A stretch of DNA of 64,000 nucleotides, taken from positions 1 to 64,000 of the forward strand of contig CACNRD010000006.1 of the NCBI GenBank assembly GCA_902622795.1. The letters run 5' to 3'. The notes below the pieces were generated by a model. It searched no databases and was not told where the DNA came from. It saw nothing but the letters and a program-made list of their open reading frames with translations. Position 1 is the stretch's first letter. The number at the start of each line of letters is the position of its first letter. A program made the position numbers and the translations under genes. Of the stretch, positions 62,614-64,000 are shown in pieces. This stretch comes from an uncultured Pelagibacteraceae bacterium. Lineage in GTDB: Bacteria > Pseudomonadota > Alphaproteobacteria > Pelagibacterales > Pelagibacteraceae.

Positions 62614-63438
62614 ATGGATATCAAAGCGTTTAAAATGGATGGTTTAGGTAATGATTTTGTCATTATAGATAATAGGCAAAAAATTACTAATTTGAGCAAA
62701 GAGCAAATTATTAAAATTTGTGATAGAGAATTTATAGGTTGTGATCAATTAATATTAATAAATAAAAATGATAGATCTGATGCATCTCTAGAATTTTACA
62801 ATTCTGATGGTGGAACTTCTGGAGCATGTGGAAATGGAACAAGATGCGTTGCAGACTTGTTATCTAAAGAAAACAATAAATCATTAGTTACCTTAACTAC
62901 ACAATCTGGAGATTTAAAATCTGAGATATTGGGAGAAAAACTAGTTTCTACGGAGATTGGGAAAGGTAGAACAGAGTGGAATGAAATTCCACTTTCTGAA
63001 CAATTGGATACCAATAACCTTAATATAAAAATAACTGATCTAAATAATAATAATCATACTGGTGGTACAGCAGTAAATGTTGGGAACCCTCATGTCATTT
63101 TTTTTGTTGATAATAACGAAAATTTTGAAATAAAAAAAATTGGACCAGAAATTGAAAACCATCCTTTGTTTCCAGAAAAATGCAATGTCACTTTAGCAAC
63201 AGTCATTAATAAGGAATTAATTAGAGTTAAAGTATGGGAAAGAGGGGCAGGTCTTACTAAAGCTTGTGGTACAGCGGCTTGCGCCACTGCTTTTGCTGCA
63301 ATAAGAAATGGACTTTCAGGTAACAAAGTGGATATAGAGTTTTCTACTGGTAAGTTGTCAATATTTATTGATGAAAATAACAGTATTCACATGAAAGGGC
63401 CCGTTTCTGATATTATAGAAATTAATATAAAAATTTAA
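62614..63438 (+). CDS. dapF: Diaminopimelate epimerase
   Basis: A 274-residue PLP-independent epimerase making meso-diaminopimelate for lysine and murein. Both active-site cysteines are present, in SGACGNGTRCVADLL and TKACGTAACATAFAA. FKMDGLGNDFVIID at the start and NVGNPHVIFFVDN in the middle are family blocks. Normal length. The stop overlaps the next ATG in TAATG. Confidence 0.97.
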   Translation: MDIKAFKMDGLGNDFVIIDNRQKITNLSKEQIIKICDREFIGCDQLILINKNDRSDASLEFYNSDGGTSGACGNGTRCVADLLSKENNKSLVTLTTQSGDLKSEILGEKLVSTEIGKGRTEWNEIPLSEQLDTNNLNIKITDLNNNNHTGGTAVNVGNPHVIFFVDNNENFEIKKIGPEIENHPLFPEKCNVTLATVINKELIRVKVWERGAGLTKACGTAACATAFAAIRNGLSGNKVDIEFSTGKLSIFIDENNSIHMKGPVSDIIEINIKI

Positions 63439-64000
63439 TGGGAATTTTTGATAAATTTAAATCTGGTTTTAAGAAAAGTGCGTCAGCATTTAGTTCAGGG
63501 TTAAAAAATATTGTCATTAAAAAAGAAATAAATGACAAAACATTAGATAAAATTGAAGATTATTTGATTCAATCAGATGTTGGGATTGCTGCAGCATCGG
63601 AAATTAGAGAAATTGTTTCCCAAACTAAAATTGATCCAAACAAAGATACAGCAGATGAGATAAATACTATTTTAAAAAATTATATAATTGAATTAATGAA
63701 ACCTTTAGAAAATTTTGAATTTTTTAAAAAAAAACAAAAACTTAACGCAATACTCATTTCTGGTGTTAATGGAGTTGGTAAAACAACCACCATAGGAAAA
63801 ATTAGCAAAATATTTAAAGGTAATGGAAATAAAGTTATGCTTGCTGCATCAGATACATTTAGAGCAGCAGCAATTGAACAATTAGAAAACTGGTCAAAAA
63901 AAGTAGATGTTTCAATTACTAAATCATCACAAGGATCTGATCCAGCTTCAGTGGCATATAAAGCATTAGAAGAGGCGGTAAATAATCAATTTGATCAAGT
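63438..64000 (+). CDS. ftsY: Signal recognition particle receptor FtsY, 3' end outside window
   Basis: The first 187 codons are present. The short N-terminus (GIFDKFKSGFKKSASAF) is basic and lacks the long acidic A domain of E. coli FtsY. The N domain is followed by the P-loop GVNGVGKTTTIGK, AASDTFRAAAIEQLENW and GSDPASVAYKAL, which are FtsY-specific. In many alphaproteobacteria a miaB-like gene separates dapF and ftsY; here they overlap by one base. Confidence 0.96.
   Translation, partial: MGIFDKFKSGFKKSASAFSSGLKNIVIKKEINDKTLDKIEDYLIQSDVGIAAASEIREIVSQTKIDPNKDTADEINTILKNYIIELMKPLENFEFFKKKQKLNAILISGVNGVGKTTTIGKISKIFKGNGNKVMLAASDTFRAAAIEQLENWSKKVDVSITKSSQGSDPASVAYKALEEAVNNQFDQ

Overview
The window looks like a piece of a SAR11-clade alphaproteobacterial chromosome ('Candidatus Pelagibacter' or a close relative). 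The DNA is very AT-rich (about 30% GC by eye) and almost wholly coding; the largest non-coding gap is about 190 bp. The gene content and order are alphaproteobacterial: ChvI/ChvG next to ahcY, RegA, class I lysyl-tRNA synthetase, hisC-tyrA beside metX-metW, and a DMSP demethylation cluster. A SAM-II riboswitch of the type known from marine alphaproteobacteria precedes metX. I see no mobile elements, CRISPR arrays, rRNA, tRNA, prophage or foreign-looking segment.

Layout. 1-6.8 kb (minus): polA, chvI, chvG, ahcY and a tsaE gene cut by the left edge. 6.9-11.8 kb: bioY, an unlinked regA, and a polyamine operon (group IV decarboxylase, deoxyhypusine-synthase-like protein, agmatinase/arginase). 11.2-14.8 kb (minus): a YhhQ-type transporter, rpmB, pyrD, lysS. 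14.9-18.4 kb (plus): trkH, an AmpG-like permease, an NlpC/P60 peptidase. 18.4-20.4 kb (minus): tyrA, hisC. 20.5-29.6 kb (plus): SAM-II RNA, metX, metW, gloB, rplU, rpmA, obgE, proB, proA, nadD, rsfS, ctpA, rppH. 29.6-34.4 kb (minus): the F1 operon atpHAGDC. 34.5-62.5 kb (minus): 24 consecutive genes with no gap above 39 bp (ffh, rpsP, trmD, rplS, leuCDB, DMSP genes, asd, sdhCDAB, mmsA, mdh, sucCD, sucAB, lpdA, priA). 62.6-64 kb (plus): dapF and the start of ftsY.

How the genes work together. The long minus-strand block joins uptake of marine organic sulfur (dmdA/B/C, giving methanethiol and C2 units) with most of the TCA cycle (sdhCDAB, mdh, sucCDAB, lpdA) and a semialdehyde dehydrogenase that feeds it; the F1 ATP synthase lies directly downstream. 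metX/metW under a SAM-sensing RNA and ahcY handle the methionine/SAM cycle.

The observation I rate highest is that both membrane-anchor subunits of succinate dehydrogenase lack the histidines that normally bind heme b (SdhD contains no histidine at all) while keeping the quinone-site residues, suggesting a heme-free complex II. Other points: a structured, GC-rich leader upstream of ffh; an uncharacterised alpha/beta hydrolase inside the DMSP operon; a deoxyhypusine-synthase homologue in a bacterial polyamine operon; all four convergent gene pairs overlapping at their stop codons; and several conserved alphaproteobacterial clusters with members missing (hprK/PTS, rimM, rlmH).
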